In this document: positions 44,163-56,865 of the stretch, in pieces
Layout: each line of letters opens with the position of its first letter
Numbering within the stretch: the stretch's first letter is position 1
Origin: Scedosporium boydii
Lineage: Eukaryota; Ascomycota; Sordariomycetes; Microascales; Microascaceae
Length of the DNA stretch: 64,000 bases
NCBI GenBank assembly: GCA_002221725.1
Contig: NJFT01000040.1
Coordinates: 1 to 64,000, forward strand
Direction: 5' to 3'
Notes under the pieces: model-generated
Databases searched by the model: none
What the model was told of the DNA's origin: nothing
Seen by the model: only the letters and a program-made list of their open reading frames with translations
Program-made: the position numbers and the translations under genes

Positions 44163-44732
44163 CACGCTTGGGATTTGTCCGCTGCCACTTACGGACACGA
44201 GCGCATTGTCCAACCCCTGCTCAGTTATTACGGCGATATGGATGTAAACTGCCGAAGCCGCGAAGAAGAAACACCAATTTTTATCGCTGGCATGCGCGAG
44301 CATCTTTCCGTTTTGAAGCTCCTACTTGGGCGTGACGATGCGGACGTTAATGCCCGAAACCATCAAGGGAACACTTTGCTCTCGGCAGCCGTCTTAAAAG
44401 GACATCTCTCAGTGGTCGAGCTTTTGCTTAAACGTGATGATTTGGATTTCAACACGATAGACCAAAATGGAAGCACGCTGCTCATCGAGGCTGCCAGCTC
44501 CGATGACCGCGAAATGGTCCAACTTCTTCTTGGATGCGACAAGGTGGATGTTAATGCCAAAGCAGAAGATGGGAACACTACGCTTTATGGTGCCGCCCGA
44601 TACAGACACGCGGACGCTGTCCAACTCCTACTTGGTTGCGGAAGGGTGGATGCGGGTGCGATAGACGAACATGGAGAGACGCTGCTTTTTAAAACCTCAC
44701 GCCGTGGAGACTCCGCCATTGTCAAACCATGA
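44163..44732 (+). pseudogene. Ankyrin repeat remnant
   Basis: An open stretch of about 190 codons with five consecutive ankyrin units of 34-35 residues, each with the pattern D.DVN..., followed by G.TLL..A...GH..VV.LLL (for example DDADVNARNHQGNTLLSAAVLKGHLSVVELLL). It begins right after a stop codon without an ATG, and the first in-frame Met lies inside the second repeat. It ends abruptly at 44,732 inside a repeat. Nearby sequence has no NACHT or Pfs domain. It is best read as a fragment of a larger ankyrin-repeat protein, though an unannotated upstream exon is possible. Confidence 0.7.
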
Positions 44733-45671
44733 CTGGAGAAATGATGACAGCCATCAGCGCGAATATGTCAGCTTCGCGGCGCCTTCTGCGATTATCCGCG
44801 GGGATCTCAGAGGTCCTGATAGATTTTTTAAACTCAGAAATAACTGCCATCTGGAGATATATGCCTTCTGCTTCACGTTCTTTCCTGCAAACTGGAGGAA
44901 GTATTCGGACGTCGGACGCTGGTGGACACTCACCATCAATCCCGCCGGTATCCACTTTTATGGCGATATCGATTTTCATGCCTTTATGGATACTGTTCTC
45001 CTTGGCAAATCCGAACTCTCTATCTTGCTTCTTTACGAGGTTGTAGAGAAACGGCTTGGTATAATTAGATTACCACACCATCCAGGGGTTGGTTGTCCAA
45101 GAGGCCGTCCTTGACAACGAAGACAGCATGACAACATATACAAACACGCCGTTTCAACGGATAGGCTGGTTTAAACTGCATAAAACTAGTTGTAAAGAAG
45201 ATTTTCACTATCACTGCCAAACAATTAGTTTGATTTAGATGTTCTTGGACGCGAGGCCCATTGTCTCTTATTTAATGACGCCGACGGATGAGGTGGCGCG
45301 CACGTCTTGGAACTGTTGAAATGCGTTAGAGTTTAGTGGGCTGGTACAATGGCCGTTGCCGAGAGCACAATGTTTTGGACATATGCAACCCTGGTTTAGA
45401 AATCCATAGTCGTTGGATAAAAAATATATGTCAATTGGGAACCAATTTCTTTAACTCCAGCCGAAGGATCATGCAAGGCCACAAGTGTGCTATATAGCTA
45501 CGAATATATCCCGCCTCTCATCCCGAATTTCCCCGCCTACGATGCGCCCCTTGTCTCGTCTTGCCAGCTGTGATAAGCCCATCTTTGCATCAAGTGGTGC
45601 TTCACCCGCCCCGCATCTTTACGACGTATCCTTCAAGTTGAAATGCCAGCGGTCAGTCATTCCAGTATACA
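44733..45671. other. Intergenic region, possibly with more of the decayed ankyrin gene
   Basis: About 940 bp. An open frame of 148 codons at 44,671-45,114 overlaps the ankyrin remnant in another frame; its product is not recognised. The rest holds the promoter region of the F-box gene. Confidence 0.45.
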
Positions 45672-47021
45672 ATGTTAGTCGAATTGATTCCCGATGTCCT
45701 TTACATCATACTCAGCCTGCTTGATGTCTCCGATTTCTGCTCACTACGCCTCACATGTCGGCGGCTTGAGCAGACATCCAGACCAGCATTTGCCGCTGCG
45801 GCATTCATGAAGCTCAGGGTTGATTTCAGCAGGGCCAATATGGAACGGATGACCGACATTGCAAACCATGAAGACTTCCGACTCGCAGTGCACGAGTTGC
45901 AGATAGGCTACTGGAAAGACCGACCCGGAGAGCGGAGGAGCGTCTACGAAATCGCACTTCGCGACGACGGATTCTGGCCACACAAACAAAGCGGATGTCT
46001 GGATTTGGATTCTGAGCCCGTTGAGGAATTCGTCTATATGTTATTACGTTTCCCGAACTGCACTCGCGTTGCTCTCGCGGAGGGCAGGCCCTGGATCTCC
46101 TATTTTCCTGGGAATGGCGGTTATGAGCGACGGTTAACTTCAGCAGATATGGTAGAGCTTTTGCTGTATGCCTATTCGGCCCCTGGTGCACCGCCTATTT
46201 ACTCTTTCCGGATACGCATTGTCCACGACCGTGACTGGGTTCTTGGGCTAGCGAGGATTTCGGGGACCGCTGCTGTTTCGGTACAGCGCAACTGGACAGC
46301 CCATCTGCGGGAGCTCGTGCTCGAGTTCCCTGCTAATTCCGACGACAATTTTATGACTATGCTGCGTCTCCTCACTTCTGCTCCCAAATTGAAAACGCTT
46401 CGTCTTATGTCGAGAAGCTCAATAAATCGCCGCTCCCTCGGAGCCCTACTATGCCGGCATCTCGGCAAGTTTCCAGATTTCACTCCCGCCTTGGAAGCTC
46501 TCACCTTGGGACTTCTCGATTTAGAGGAACCCATTCTCCTGAGGCTTCTATCAGCTTGTCAAGAAACTCTGAGAACTTTGGATCTCTACCGCGTACGGGT
46601 CCAATCCTGGAAAACAATCTTGGAATACCTTTACGCTATTCCTTTTCCCAAGCTTCGGCGACTCTCCATGCATAGATGTGCTGATGGTAGTGAGGGAAAA
46701 ATTGTGGCTTTCTGCCCGCTGTGGAAGGATCAAGAACTACATGGTTTGCATAGTGGTGCCTTTGAGTTTAAGAGGAGCAATCCAGGGGGTTATGAAGTCC
46801 ACATCACGGGGGCTTTATTTCAAGCGAAACTGGGCAGTCCTACCATGAAGCTGGCCTTGCGAGCCTTTATGGAAGGATGCCATAGATGCCCTTTTGAGAA
46901 TAGAGGGGAAGCTCCCTGTGCACCGTTACATGAGCTGAGAAAGGTGCCCCAAATCGTGCCCTATATTATCCCCCATAACAACGACTACCAGAGGTGGACT
47001 GGTTTGCCTGGTATAGATTAG
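45672..47021 (+). CDS. F-box protein
   Basis: An intronless 449-residue protein. The N-terminus is an F-box: LIPDVLYIILSLLDVSDFCSLRLTCRRLEQTSRPAF at about residues 5-40. The middle and C-terminal parts are Leu-rich and irregular (LRELVLEF, LKTLRLMSRS, LEALTLGLLDL, LRTLDLYRVRV, LRRLSMHRC), resembling leucine-rich substrate-binding regions of ascomycete F-box proteins. F-box proteins link targets to the SCF ubiquitin ligase through Skp1; the target here is unknown. A decayed partial copy lies at 42,420-42,685. Confidence 0.88.
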   Translation: MLVELIPDVLYIILSLLDVSDFCSLRLTCRRLEQTSRPAFAAAAFMKLRVDFSRANMERMTDIANHEDFRLAVHELQIGYWKDRPGERRSVYEIALRDDGFWPHKQSGCLDLDSEPVEEFVYMLLRFPNCTRVALAEGRPWISYFPGNGGYERRLTSADMVELLLYAYSAPGAPPIYSFRIRIVHDRDWVLGLARISGTAAVSVQRNWTAHLRELVLEFPANSDDNFMTMLRLLTSAPKLKTLRLMSRSSINRRSLGALLCRHLGKFPDFTPALEALTLGLLDLEEPILLRLLSACQETLRTLDLYRVRVQSWKTILEYLYAIPFPKLRRLSMHRCADGSEGKIVAFCPLWKDQELHGLHSGAFEFKRSNPGGYEVHITGALFQAKLGSPTMKLALRAFMEGCHRCPFENRGEAPCAPLHELRKVPQIVPYIIPHNNDYQRWTGLPGID

Positions 47022-47798
47022 TACGTTGAAGTGTCACAGTCCTAGACGCGTGTGGTCCCATTGGCGGCCGCACCTAGCAGGGTTATGAGCTTAATCTGCA
47101 AGTTAATATTGCCAACTAGATGTAAATGCTTTTATTGTTCTGTCAACGAAGGAATGATCATTACCTGCTGTGCCGTTAGTATTATTTGTTATTCGAGAAG
47201 GCGACCCGACTCCACTCTCGCACGCCAATACTATGCAAAAGTGTGGGGTGTCTTTGAGATGGGAATGGAAGCCCATCCTTACGGCCTCGCTTCCTTAAAT
47301 GTATATATATGTAAGTAAGATCTAGCTGTGCAGGCCTTCCAGCTTCCTTTGTGCCGGTGGCATTCCGCAGTGTGCCGCCGCAGAATGCAGGCTGCTCTAC
47401 ACACCAATACACTATTATAACTACACCTACAAAGCTTATGAAGGTTAGTATGGGTAGGATAGCCACACCGGCCTAAGCAGCTCTAACTTAGCTAGGACCC
47501 TGCGCTTTATGATGTCTTTGTGCCTGGCAGTCACAACATGTTCACCACCAGCGACCAGTAACACATTCATATCTAGCCTCTCTATCCTAGATTTGCGGCA
47601 TCTTCGGTATCTAGCTTGCTGATAAGTGTGATCTGTAATGTCTATTCTATCATGTCGGATATTGTCTAAATCTAGAGACTGATAATATGGAAGATTGATG
47701 ATACTAATGTTACAGTGAATAATATTTGTGCCAGGTGATGTGAGGGCACAGGCAAATGCTGGAGGCCAAGATAGGCCCACCCTTGAGGATTCCAATGT
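47022..47798. other. Intergenic region between convergent genes
   Basis: About 780 bp containing the 3' flanks of the F-box gene and the ABC transporter. No gene recognised. Confidence 0.6.
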
Positions 47799-50700
47799 CT
47801 ACGCGGCTCTATCGAGACTCTGAGCCTCACACATTTTCTTGTACATACCACCCTGATTGATAAGCTCGTCATGTGAGCCGACTTCAACAATGCGGCCGCC
47901 GTAGAAGACAAAGATGCAATTCGCCTCGCGCACTGTCGAGAGCCGATGGGCCACAGCAATAGTGATTCGCTCTCCGGTGCCAGAGGCCTTCATGAGCGCC
48001 GCTTGGATGACTCTCTCCGAGTCTGTGTCCAGTGCACTAGTCGCCTCATCAAGGAGCAAGACGTTAGGGTTGCGGATCAACGCCCGTGCAATGGCGATAC
48101 GTTGCTTCTGTCCACCGGACAGCTGGCCCCCGCTAGTGCCGCACGGAGTATCGAGCCCTTGGGGTAGGGAAATGACAAAGTCCCAGGCGTTGGCGGCACG
48201 GAGAGCCTCTTCAACAGCTGCATCATCTGCTGTTGGTAAGCCGTTAACGCTCATCGAGTTATCTCCCTTCAAATCGAAATCGACTCCCATAGAAACGTTG
48301 GCCCTAATGGTGCTAGGGAACAGGGTAGGCTCCTGTTGTACCAAGGCGACTTTGTTCCGGTACAACCAAGGGTTGAGAGTCTTTAGGTTGTCATTGCCGT
48401 CGATGATGATTTGGCCACTCGTTGGGTCGTAGAACCGTTGGAGCAATGATATCATTGTACTTTTCCCGCACCCTGTTGGTCATGTCAGCTCATGGATTCA
48501 AGTAGATATTTTAATTGGTGCGTGGAGAGGGCATGTTTGGAGTTTAACAAACCTGAAGAGCCCACAAACGCAACAAATTGACCGTGAGAGATCTACATGC
48601 GAGGATCATCAGCAATGTATTCCATCCACCACCGCCCGCATATTACTCACCTGTAAAGAAAGGCCCTTCAGTACGCGAGTGTCAGGTGCCAGTGGATATG
48701 AGAATTGAAGGTCCTCGAAGCCGTACTGGGTGCACCCAGCCCCAGGGCCACGGTTTTGGTTCTCTTTAGTTTCTTGGACTGTAGGTTGAAGATTTAAAAT
48801 CCAGAAGTAGTAGCCGGCAGCCGCAGTGGCCTTTGTAAAGCCTAGAGGCACCTATCAGATAAGAAGCTCCGGTCTACTTGGTGAGCGATGGAGGATTCTT
48901 ACTACTTGAGAAGCTGAAAAGCTGACCTGTTGCCTGGCCACAGAAATAGACACCCATGAACGAGACGATAAATTGATAGAAGTTGAGCTCTCCTTGGGAG
49001 AGCAACTTGGAACCCCACCTGTCCAGTCCCTGTCAGTAATTTTCGAGATGCATCCTAGTCTGTGAATGACACGTCTAGTCTCACCAGAATCCCAATGCAA
49101 GAATGAAGTAGTCAACAGATTGAGTCAAGGAAAAGTAAACCATCATGTGGAATAGAGGACCCTTAGAACTCGAGATAGCCGTATCGAGTTCCTCGGTATA
49201 CCGTTTCAGAACAGTTGGTTCAATGGCAAGTGATGATACCGTGCGGATGGCCGTAATGTTCTCGGATGCAATGGAGGCGCTCTGCGAGAATCTCTTATCG
49301 GCCTTGCTGTCCATTTTAGTCTCGACACGGATGCGTGTATAGCCAGCTAATAACATTGGCGGCAGGCCAGCAAAGACACCAACAACGCCGAGCTTCCAAG
49401 AGGTTACAATACCGAGGATACTCGACGCGGCGACATTGATTAGCGACATCACGACAAGGGCGACATTGAAACCCATAAGCTCATAGATAGCCTCCGGGCA
49501 TGAGGATAAGCGACTTGTGAGAGCACCAACTGTGTTTTCGGGTCTATCAAAGAAGCGAAGATCTTGTTGGAGGGTGTGGTCAAGAATCTCATTTCGGAGC
49601 CGCTGATTGAGGGTCTTTGACATTGGTTAGCTGGGTACTTAGGAATTCTGAGAAATGACAAAGCACGCGAGCATTGCTGAGCTCCACAGATCAAATTGAT
49701 GCTATTCTATGGGCATCCGCTCACCTGGGTGATGATGTTGGTTGCCCAACCCATAGCAAAATAGGCCAAAAGGCAGCCGAGGGACATGACAAAAAACATC
49801 AGTGAGACGAAGTTTCCACGCTCCAACATGTCAGAGGCGGAGAAGATGTCGAGAACATTGCCCAAGAGCAGTGCCTGCCCCGGGGAGACGGCGGCTGAGA
49901 AAAGAAAAAAAAAAGTCAGTAAAACCGCCAGCTTCTTCGGGTTCAAGCCTACTTCTCGACACTTACCTCCAACAAAGCAAGATATAAGGATGACAAAATA
50001 CCAGTACTTTAAATCCCAAGAGATTTTAATCAACTTGATAACAGACATTACGAAGCCTGGACCCCTAAAGAGAGAAAAATCCTCTCGGTCTTTAAGGGAG
50101 CCAAGATTGCGCGCCTCACTAGTGTTGTACCTCGCAAGTGACTGCATCTTTTCCATATCTGGTTGAGGCTCATCTTCCTGGCCGTCTTCGGTGGCGTCAT
50201 CTTTCGCGAATGTAGAAAGGTCTTGCGCTTTAACAAGGCGAGAATAGATATTACCAGCGGCGACAAGCTCGTCATGCTTGCCCTGCTCCACGATCTTGCC
50301 CTTGGACAGGACAACGATATTATCAGCGTCACGGATAGTCTTGAGCTTGTGTGCGATAACAATGGTAGTCCTGTCCTTGGACGCGCGGTCTAGAGCCTGT
50401 TGAACGACGGCTTCGGCGTGCGGGTCGAGGGCGCTGGTCGCTTCGTCGAGAAGAAGGATCTTTGGCTGAGAGATGATGCTTCGGGCAATAGCAATCCTCT
50501 GCTTTTGGCCACCCGATAAGAGACCGCCCCTTTCGCCGATCCGCGTGTCATAACCTTGGGGGAGCTGCTTGATAAAGTCATGAGCAAACGCCGTCTTTGC
50601 GGCGTCTTCGACTAATCGAAGCTTTACTTCTCTGTCGGAAGACTCCCATTGCGTACCCACAAGACCGTCGGAAATATTTTCAAACACCGTCCCATTGAAG

Positions 50701-52525
50701 AGGACTGGTTCCTAAGGAGAGGTTAGTAGCTAGACAGTGAGAGAAACCTCGAGGGAAGCGGGTGCGAAAATACGCCATTGTCACAATAGTAGTAGCTCTG
50801 AAATACTTACTTGCTGCACAAGGCGCATGTTCGTTCTTAGCCACCTCAAATTCAAAGCGCCTATTTCAGTCCCGTCGAGCTTGATGCTCCCTGAGGCTGG
50901 GTCGTACCATCTCTCCAATAATCCGATGATCGTACTCTTGCCTGAACCGCTGGGACCCTGTTCCATGGTAGGTGAGCATAACAACGCATCAAAACGATCT
51001 ACACTGGGGCACGACGTACAACAAGAGCTGTCACTTTGCCAGCGGGAACGCGGAGCGTGAAGTCCTCCAGCACAGGAATGTTTGGTCTCGTCGGATAAGC
51101 AAAGTTGACACCCTGCAAGTCGATAACTCCGTCCGTCTTTTCAGGCGTGCTACCGAGGTCAGAGAAAGGGTCGATTTCTGATTGTCTGTCGATGAGAGTG
51201 AATAATTCGCTGGCTGCAGTAGATGCTCGGCTAAAGGCCAGCATATGCGGAGCGAGAGAGTTGATAGAAGAGGCCGCAATGATGACAGAAAACAGGACTC
51301 TGAGTGTTGTTTTTTAACGTTAGTATGCAATGCTTCTCGAGACTCGCCAAAAGGCAGGAGCTTACGTGAATACCGTTCCAATCTGCTGAACCTCGCCTCT
51401 GTGAATCATGGCAATACCCTGCCAGAACGAAAGTCCCATGCCTGCGAATATGACAAAATATTCACCGCCAAACATAATGCCATATAACCAGTTCTTCTTC
51501 TTTGCCATGTCCCACGTTCTTTGGGTATAGGTCGCGTACTCGCGGACCAAGCGTGGTCGGAGGTTGAAGGCCTGGATGGTTCGGATTCCTCCAAAAACAC
51601 TCTCAGCAAAGCTTCCGGCTTGTGCATTATTTTTTATGATCTCGGTCTCAACCTTGGAATCGAGGACAGCTGTGCCACTGATAATAACCACGAGCACAAT
51701 GGGGATGCAGATGATGATGAGAGTGAGCTTCCACTGGCTCACAAAAGCTATTATAAAGGCAGCAACCAAGGTGGCAAGGGCTTGAAAGACTTGACCGAGT
51801 TTTTCGGCGATGCCGGACTGTATAAGCTTGCCGTTAGTAGTTGCCTGCATAGAGATGGAGCCCCCTGATCCATGGTCGAAAAAACTGATTTCTTGAGACA
51901 GAGCAGCCCTTATGTATTGATGGCGAATATTGCGAGTGATGTTGTAGGAAACCCAAGTGAACATGGTTGAGTAGATGTATGTCAATGAGAACCTGGCAAG
52001 GCCGATGTAGACGAAGTACAGCCTAGTGGATGTTCCAATTAGTCTCGCAACCAAGTTCTAGAGAACCGCACCAGAGCCAAGAACACGAAGGCCCCAAGGA
52101 TATAATATAACTTACGAGTACCTGGAGACCTCCGACGCGAAATTCGGTGGCAGGCCCTGGCTCAGACTCGTGGCGGAGAGCACATTTATGAATTTGCCCA
52201 TGACTATGTTAACCAAGGCTAGGGCAACGCCGGAGGCAATGGCGGCTGTGATCCCGATGGCCTCAAGGATATAGTCGATTGGTCGGCCATACTTGAAGAC
52301 CCTCTACCAGCGGTAAAACTTGCGTCAATATTGAATCTGCAACATCAGACTTTAGGCAGTGCTAGGGTAACATACCAAAAACACGCTGCGGTCTCCCGCT
52401 TTGCCCGGCGTCTCTTCTTTCGACGACGGCTCGCCGGGCCGCTTACCTGCTAATTTCTCCATCTGTATCGGCTGATTTGCCGAAGAGTCTGGGGGGGTTG
52501 CCATGTCGCTGCTGCCATGAGCCAT
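47799..52525 (-). CDS. ABCB-type (P-glycoprotein-like) multidrug ABC transporter
   Basis: Twelve exons on the minus strand: 52,376-52,525, 52,116-52,303, 51,366-52,022, 51,020-51,299, 50,811-50,957, 49,967-50,711, 49,725-49,894, 49,085-49,614, 48,903-49,018, 48,651-48,841, 48,553-48,592 and 47,799-48,472. The total is 3,888 nt and 1,295 residues, normal for a full (TMD-NBD)2 pump. NBD1 has Walker [10 protein letters not shown] (about 426-434), LSGGQ (539-543) and [15 protein letters not shown]2 has SSGCGKST (about 1069-1076), LSGGQ (1189-1193) and [12 protein letters not shown]. Transmembrane domain landmarks include [18 protein letters not shown] and [19 protein letters not shown]. It resembles yeast leptomycin-resistance Pmd1 and probably exports hydrophobic compounds at the plasma membrane. 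It is divergent from the Zn2Cys6 regulator. Confidence 0.95.
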
Positions 52526-53677
52526 AGGGTTGTGTGTGGTTGGCGGTCTTGGTAGTGTGCTGGTAGAGAGAGAGAGAGACGGACAAACCGTTGAATGCCG
52601 CTCGTCAGAATTAGGCGAACAAAGAAAGATGAAAGACTCGGAACGAACGTAAAGAAGGCCAAGGAAAAGAGGTATGAATCAAATTTAGAAAGTAGAAAAA
52701 CAGAGGATGAATGACAAAGTAGAACTGGCCGCGTCAATTGATGACATTGTCTAGGAGATGGGATGGGAGATGGGGACCCCCTTTTATTAGGGAATAATTC
52801 ACTGTCGGGTAAGGAATTTCATGTGCCTCCGATGGGAGCCGGAAACGAGCATCCCATGTCTGGACAATCACGACTCAAGCTCATGCCGTTGTAGAGCGGA
52901 CGCTCGGCCCGGCCGAGCTCCCGCCCTGGCGTCAAATCTGCGCGGCCATCTGCTGGCCTGGGGATTGGTCCTCGTCAACCCCGCGGCCCGCGCGTTCCAC
53001 CTAGGTTCATGTTGAGTACTAAGACCCTCGGAGATCCCACCAACCTACGAGCCTTGAAGCGTCATACGCCTCCGTTCTCTGGATAGATCAAGTGATAACA
53101 TTTCTTCGATCTACGCACATGTCCATCCATTTACAAAACTTTTAGACCCATTCTGTAGCCAGAGTGACATTCATGACTGATCTACGAAGTATGCAAATAG
53201 ATAATTGAATATCCGTATATCCGTAGTGTAAGTCAAGAGCATGGGCAACGGCTTCAATTGCTTTAAAGTTGCGAATCACTCACGCGACAGTCAATACGAT
53301 TTAACTGAATCAAGGTTGCGTAATTATCCTGAGAGAGAAGAATAGCCCATTGGTAAGGTGACAAGGGTCTTCTTCACTAAGCTTTTTTAAAACTATGTAA
53401 CCTCTCTTGTTGACGAATTAGTGTAGGGAACTGCAAGAGGCACCGGAACCCGCGGAACGCCGTCGGCCGCACCACTGTCCGGCCCGCGCTCATCTCTTTC
53501 GTAAGCTCTTCTGCAAACTAAGCCATGCCTCGCGCGAAACGCTACACCTACTGCTTTGCATATACTATATCTACTCGGCACATATCTAAGCCCGCTTCAA
53601 CGGAGCTTCGTTGTGCGAGCGGCAGAATTTGTCTCTATTCACGCGATCACATCGCTTTGCTTTTTGTTAGTATTAGA
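52526..53677. promoter_or_regulatory. Shared divergent promoter of the ABC transporter and Zn2Cys6 regulator
   Basis: About 1.15 kb between the two start codons. It holds a (GA)n tract near 52,567-52,580 and several CGG/CCG triplets, most clearly the near-palindrome CTCGGCCCGGCCGAG at 52,903-52,917 and CGG-rich sequence at about 53,445-53,490. Zn2Cys6 proteins commonly bind paired CGG triplets, so these are candidate sites. Binding is inferred. Confidence 0.45.
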
Positions 53678-56356
53678 ATGGAAGTTGACTCGGATGACTT
53701 CTCGGACGTCGGGCACGGGTCCGACAACAAGGCCCAGGCCGATGCTCAAACCGACGGCAACCCTGCTACGAACACATCGACGGAGCGTCCGATTCAAAAA
53801 TTGGCAGTGAGTAGACTGTAACGGACCGTCTCTTCCCCGGCATCCTCATGTACACATCCAAGGCGGGACTAATGATCATGGCTGAGGGTCTAGTGCGATA
53901 CCTGTCGTAGTCGAAAGGTGAGAACCTGCGCCCGCCCCGCTCTATTTGGCACAAATCACCACTTATCCCAGTCCAGGTCAAATGCGATCGCCACGAGCCG
54001 TGTTCGCGATGCTCCCGCATGAAGATCAACTGTTCGTATGGTGCGCAAACCCGTCCGAGGAAGAGACACCTTCGAATTCCCGTTTCAAGCAAGTAGTACG
54101 TCATTTTCTCTCCTCTCCCTGTGTCTGGCCCTGCCGAGTATTTACAGTAGACGAACCGGTCAGCGACAACAAACTTGACGAGGTTTGCGAGAGGCTTGGC
54201 ACGATATGCAAGTTTCTTAGCAATAGTCATCATCCCTTAATCTCTCAAAGTTCACCCGCCAACCATCAATCGGGATATGGCGCGGTGGGTACGACGCCCG
54301 TTTCCTCCTCGTTGACGCCCTCGATCGTAATAGAGCTCAAGGAACGCGGAGTGAGAGATGGCAAGCCACCCGAGGCGGAGTATGAAGGGGAATCGGCGCT
54401 GTCAGCTCATACCGCATTCGCGACTAGGTTCCTCCAGACAGCTGTCAATATGGATCGCTCAGTGCCCATTCCTCTCGAAGCTGCCACAGCCCTTTGCAAT
54501 CTGCAAAGGAATGTAGAGAGCCCTCCACATGAGGCAGAGTCGCCATCTGAACAGTTACCCAACACAAGTGTCTCGAACCAGCATCATGGGAGTTCAGCGC
54601 TTCCTCTACCCCCAGCGGAACTTGCGCTCGCCTGTTTACGAATGGCTAGAGGTTCGGATAGACCTACCCCCTCTCTTTCTTAGAACAGATCAAACATCGT
54701 AATCACTTCTTAACGGCAGAACTATGCAGAAAACTCACGACTCCTATACGTCTGGGCTATGGAGTTCGAGTCATTGGAACACTTTCAGGACTATTTTTTC
54801 AAGGTTTATTCCTCGAGTCATCCTACGGCTGCCGAGCAGATCATTCTCTTCTCGGGGATGTATATGCTTTTTGCAGAGTGTGCTCCTATGGCTGAAAGTG
54901 AAACCATGAAGGCCGAGTGCAAAATACAGGGGGAGGCGTGTCGGAAAAACATGGAAACGCTTCTTACCGGTCTACCTTTTCACATGCCATGTACTTTTGA
55001 CTATGCCTTGGCGTTGGCATTAGCGGTAAGTGAGCGTGATTGTACAATACGCGTCGTATCCGAAGACAATAAGCTATGCACCTACTGATGTTCCACTCCC
55101 GTATAGGCCGGATATTATGTTGAAATTTGTAGGCCAACGCTTGCTTGGAACTTCAACTGCATGGCTGCCCGAATGAGTCAGGCGCTTGGTTTCCATAAGG
55201 CGGCTATGCAAGACCTCGAAAGTTCAGACTTAACACGGAGGAAAGTTCGTCTCTTCTCGATAATCTATATGAACGACAAGATGCTCTCCCTCCGCCTCGG
55301 TCGCGCTTCCGTGATGCGTGATGAAGAGATGCCTCCAGACTATAAAGCCATGATGAGGGGGGTAAACTTCGCACCCAATAAAATGCCACCCTATTGGGTA
55401 GGCTTTGCAAGAATACAAGGCCTAGTCTACGACAAGTTATATAGTCCGGCGGCTCTGCGACAAACACTAGAAGCCAGGCATGACGCCGCTGTTGGTTTAG
55501 CCCAAGAACTAGACGCTCTCTTGAATGATGACTGTGACATAAAAGTACGCACCCCCCTTTCTGCACGGCATGGGAATCCTAGCGTTCTCGGAGAAGATTG
55601 AAACTGACGAATAGATTGCTCGCATAGACTGGCCTCGACAGGGACGTGAAGGCCGCGTTTGGCGGCGAGGTCTTCAACATGTTACTTCAGGGTGATCGAG
55701 TTTCACAGCTTGCCCTTAAATGCCTGATTTGTCGCACTATGCTGCCTGAAGCTGGATCCAAGTCTACCTTTTCTGCGGAGTGCATCTCTGTGGCCAGGCG
55801 AGCCATACTGGAGCACCAGGTTGTTATGAACGGGTTTGTTCAGCGCGAGAGCAGGTTCCTGGAGCTGTACTACAACTGGTGAGTGGCGCATATAATTGAT
55901 CCACCCGTAAGCCCGGCCATCAAGCTGGTGAACTAACGAGGTTTTTGGGATGGTTATAGGGCCCTTCTCATGTCTCCGTTTGCGCCATTCGTCGTGCTTC
56001 TATGCAACGTGGTTGAGACATATAACCTCGCTGACCTCGAGTTGCTCAGCTCTATGATTGAGTCAATAGAGACAATTCGTGAGTCCATGCCAGCTATCTC
56101 ACAACAGCTCAGGCTTTTCAAACCCCTGTTCGAGGTGGCTAGTAAGTTCGTTGAGGTGAAAACTGCCCCGGTTCCGCGGACTGAGAACTTTGACGCACTC
56201 TTGCTGGAAACCAACATGGACCTTTCGTTTGAGCCGGCTCTGTTGTCGACTTTTAGCCAAGGCCGCCAGCCTGGCGTGGTTTCAGGACGCCCTGGTCAAG
56301 CGGGCGCCTCATTTCTAAACGTCTGGAGTTATCTCAATTCGTCTCCGTCGCTTTGA
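53678..56356 (+). CDS. Zn2Cys6 fungal transcription factor
   Basis: Eight exons: 53,678-53,806, 53,894-53,917, 53,977-54,088, 54,148-54,651, 54,730-55,025, 55,107-55,544, 55,628-55,878 and 55,960-56,356; 716 residues. The zinc cluster is perfect, CX2CX6CX5CX2CX6C at residues 44-70 (CDTCRSRKVKCDRHEPCSRC), split over the 24-nt exon 2 and exon 3, followed by a basic linker RPRKRH. Intron 3 (54,089-54,147) fits only as a GC-AG intron (A/GCAAGT). The acceptor of intron 4 is less certain. The middle region (EHFQDYFFKVYSSSHPTA to RMSQALGFHK) resembles the fungal transcription factor domain. It may regulate the divergent ABC transporter. An upstream in-frame ATG at 53,525 is an alternative start. Confidence 0.88.
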
Positions 56357-56865
56357 GAAACACCAAGCGTTATGTATTTGGGAGCTTTGTAATATGTAAT
56401 ACAATAGAGGGATCATTGCTTAAGTATAAATCATGAATCTTGAGACGAGTAACTTTGAACGGGGCGGTTCGAGGCTTGCATATGGAGGTCACTGTGTCCT
56501 GCGGGGCCCAGAGGCACGTATTATCAGTAAAGGTTGTCTAACCCCATTTCAATTTCAGGGTCAGATTAAAACATCAAACTTCGAGTTGCAAAGTATACTA
56601 TATACAGCTTCTTTACTTCTATATAACTCCTATACTACAGTCAGCGGCCCACCGATGTTGACCTTTACACAAAATCTTCCTTTAACACAATGCAGCAACA
56701 AAGTTCAGGACTAGACAAAATTAAAATACATGGGTGACGGCATCAATGGTTTTAGGTAGCTACTGGGCGGTACAAATCCACTTGGTATTCGCTCGTGTAT
56801 AAATCTACTATAAACAGAGGCTCATGGCGGATATCGTCATCATTCTGGAAGGGCCTGTCTAGATT
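56357..56865. other. Intergenic region between convergent genes
   Basis: About 510 bp, AT-rich at the start, with no gene recognised. Confidence 0.6.
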
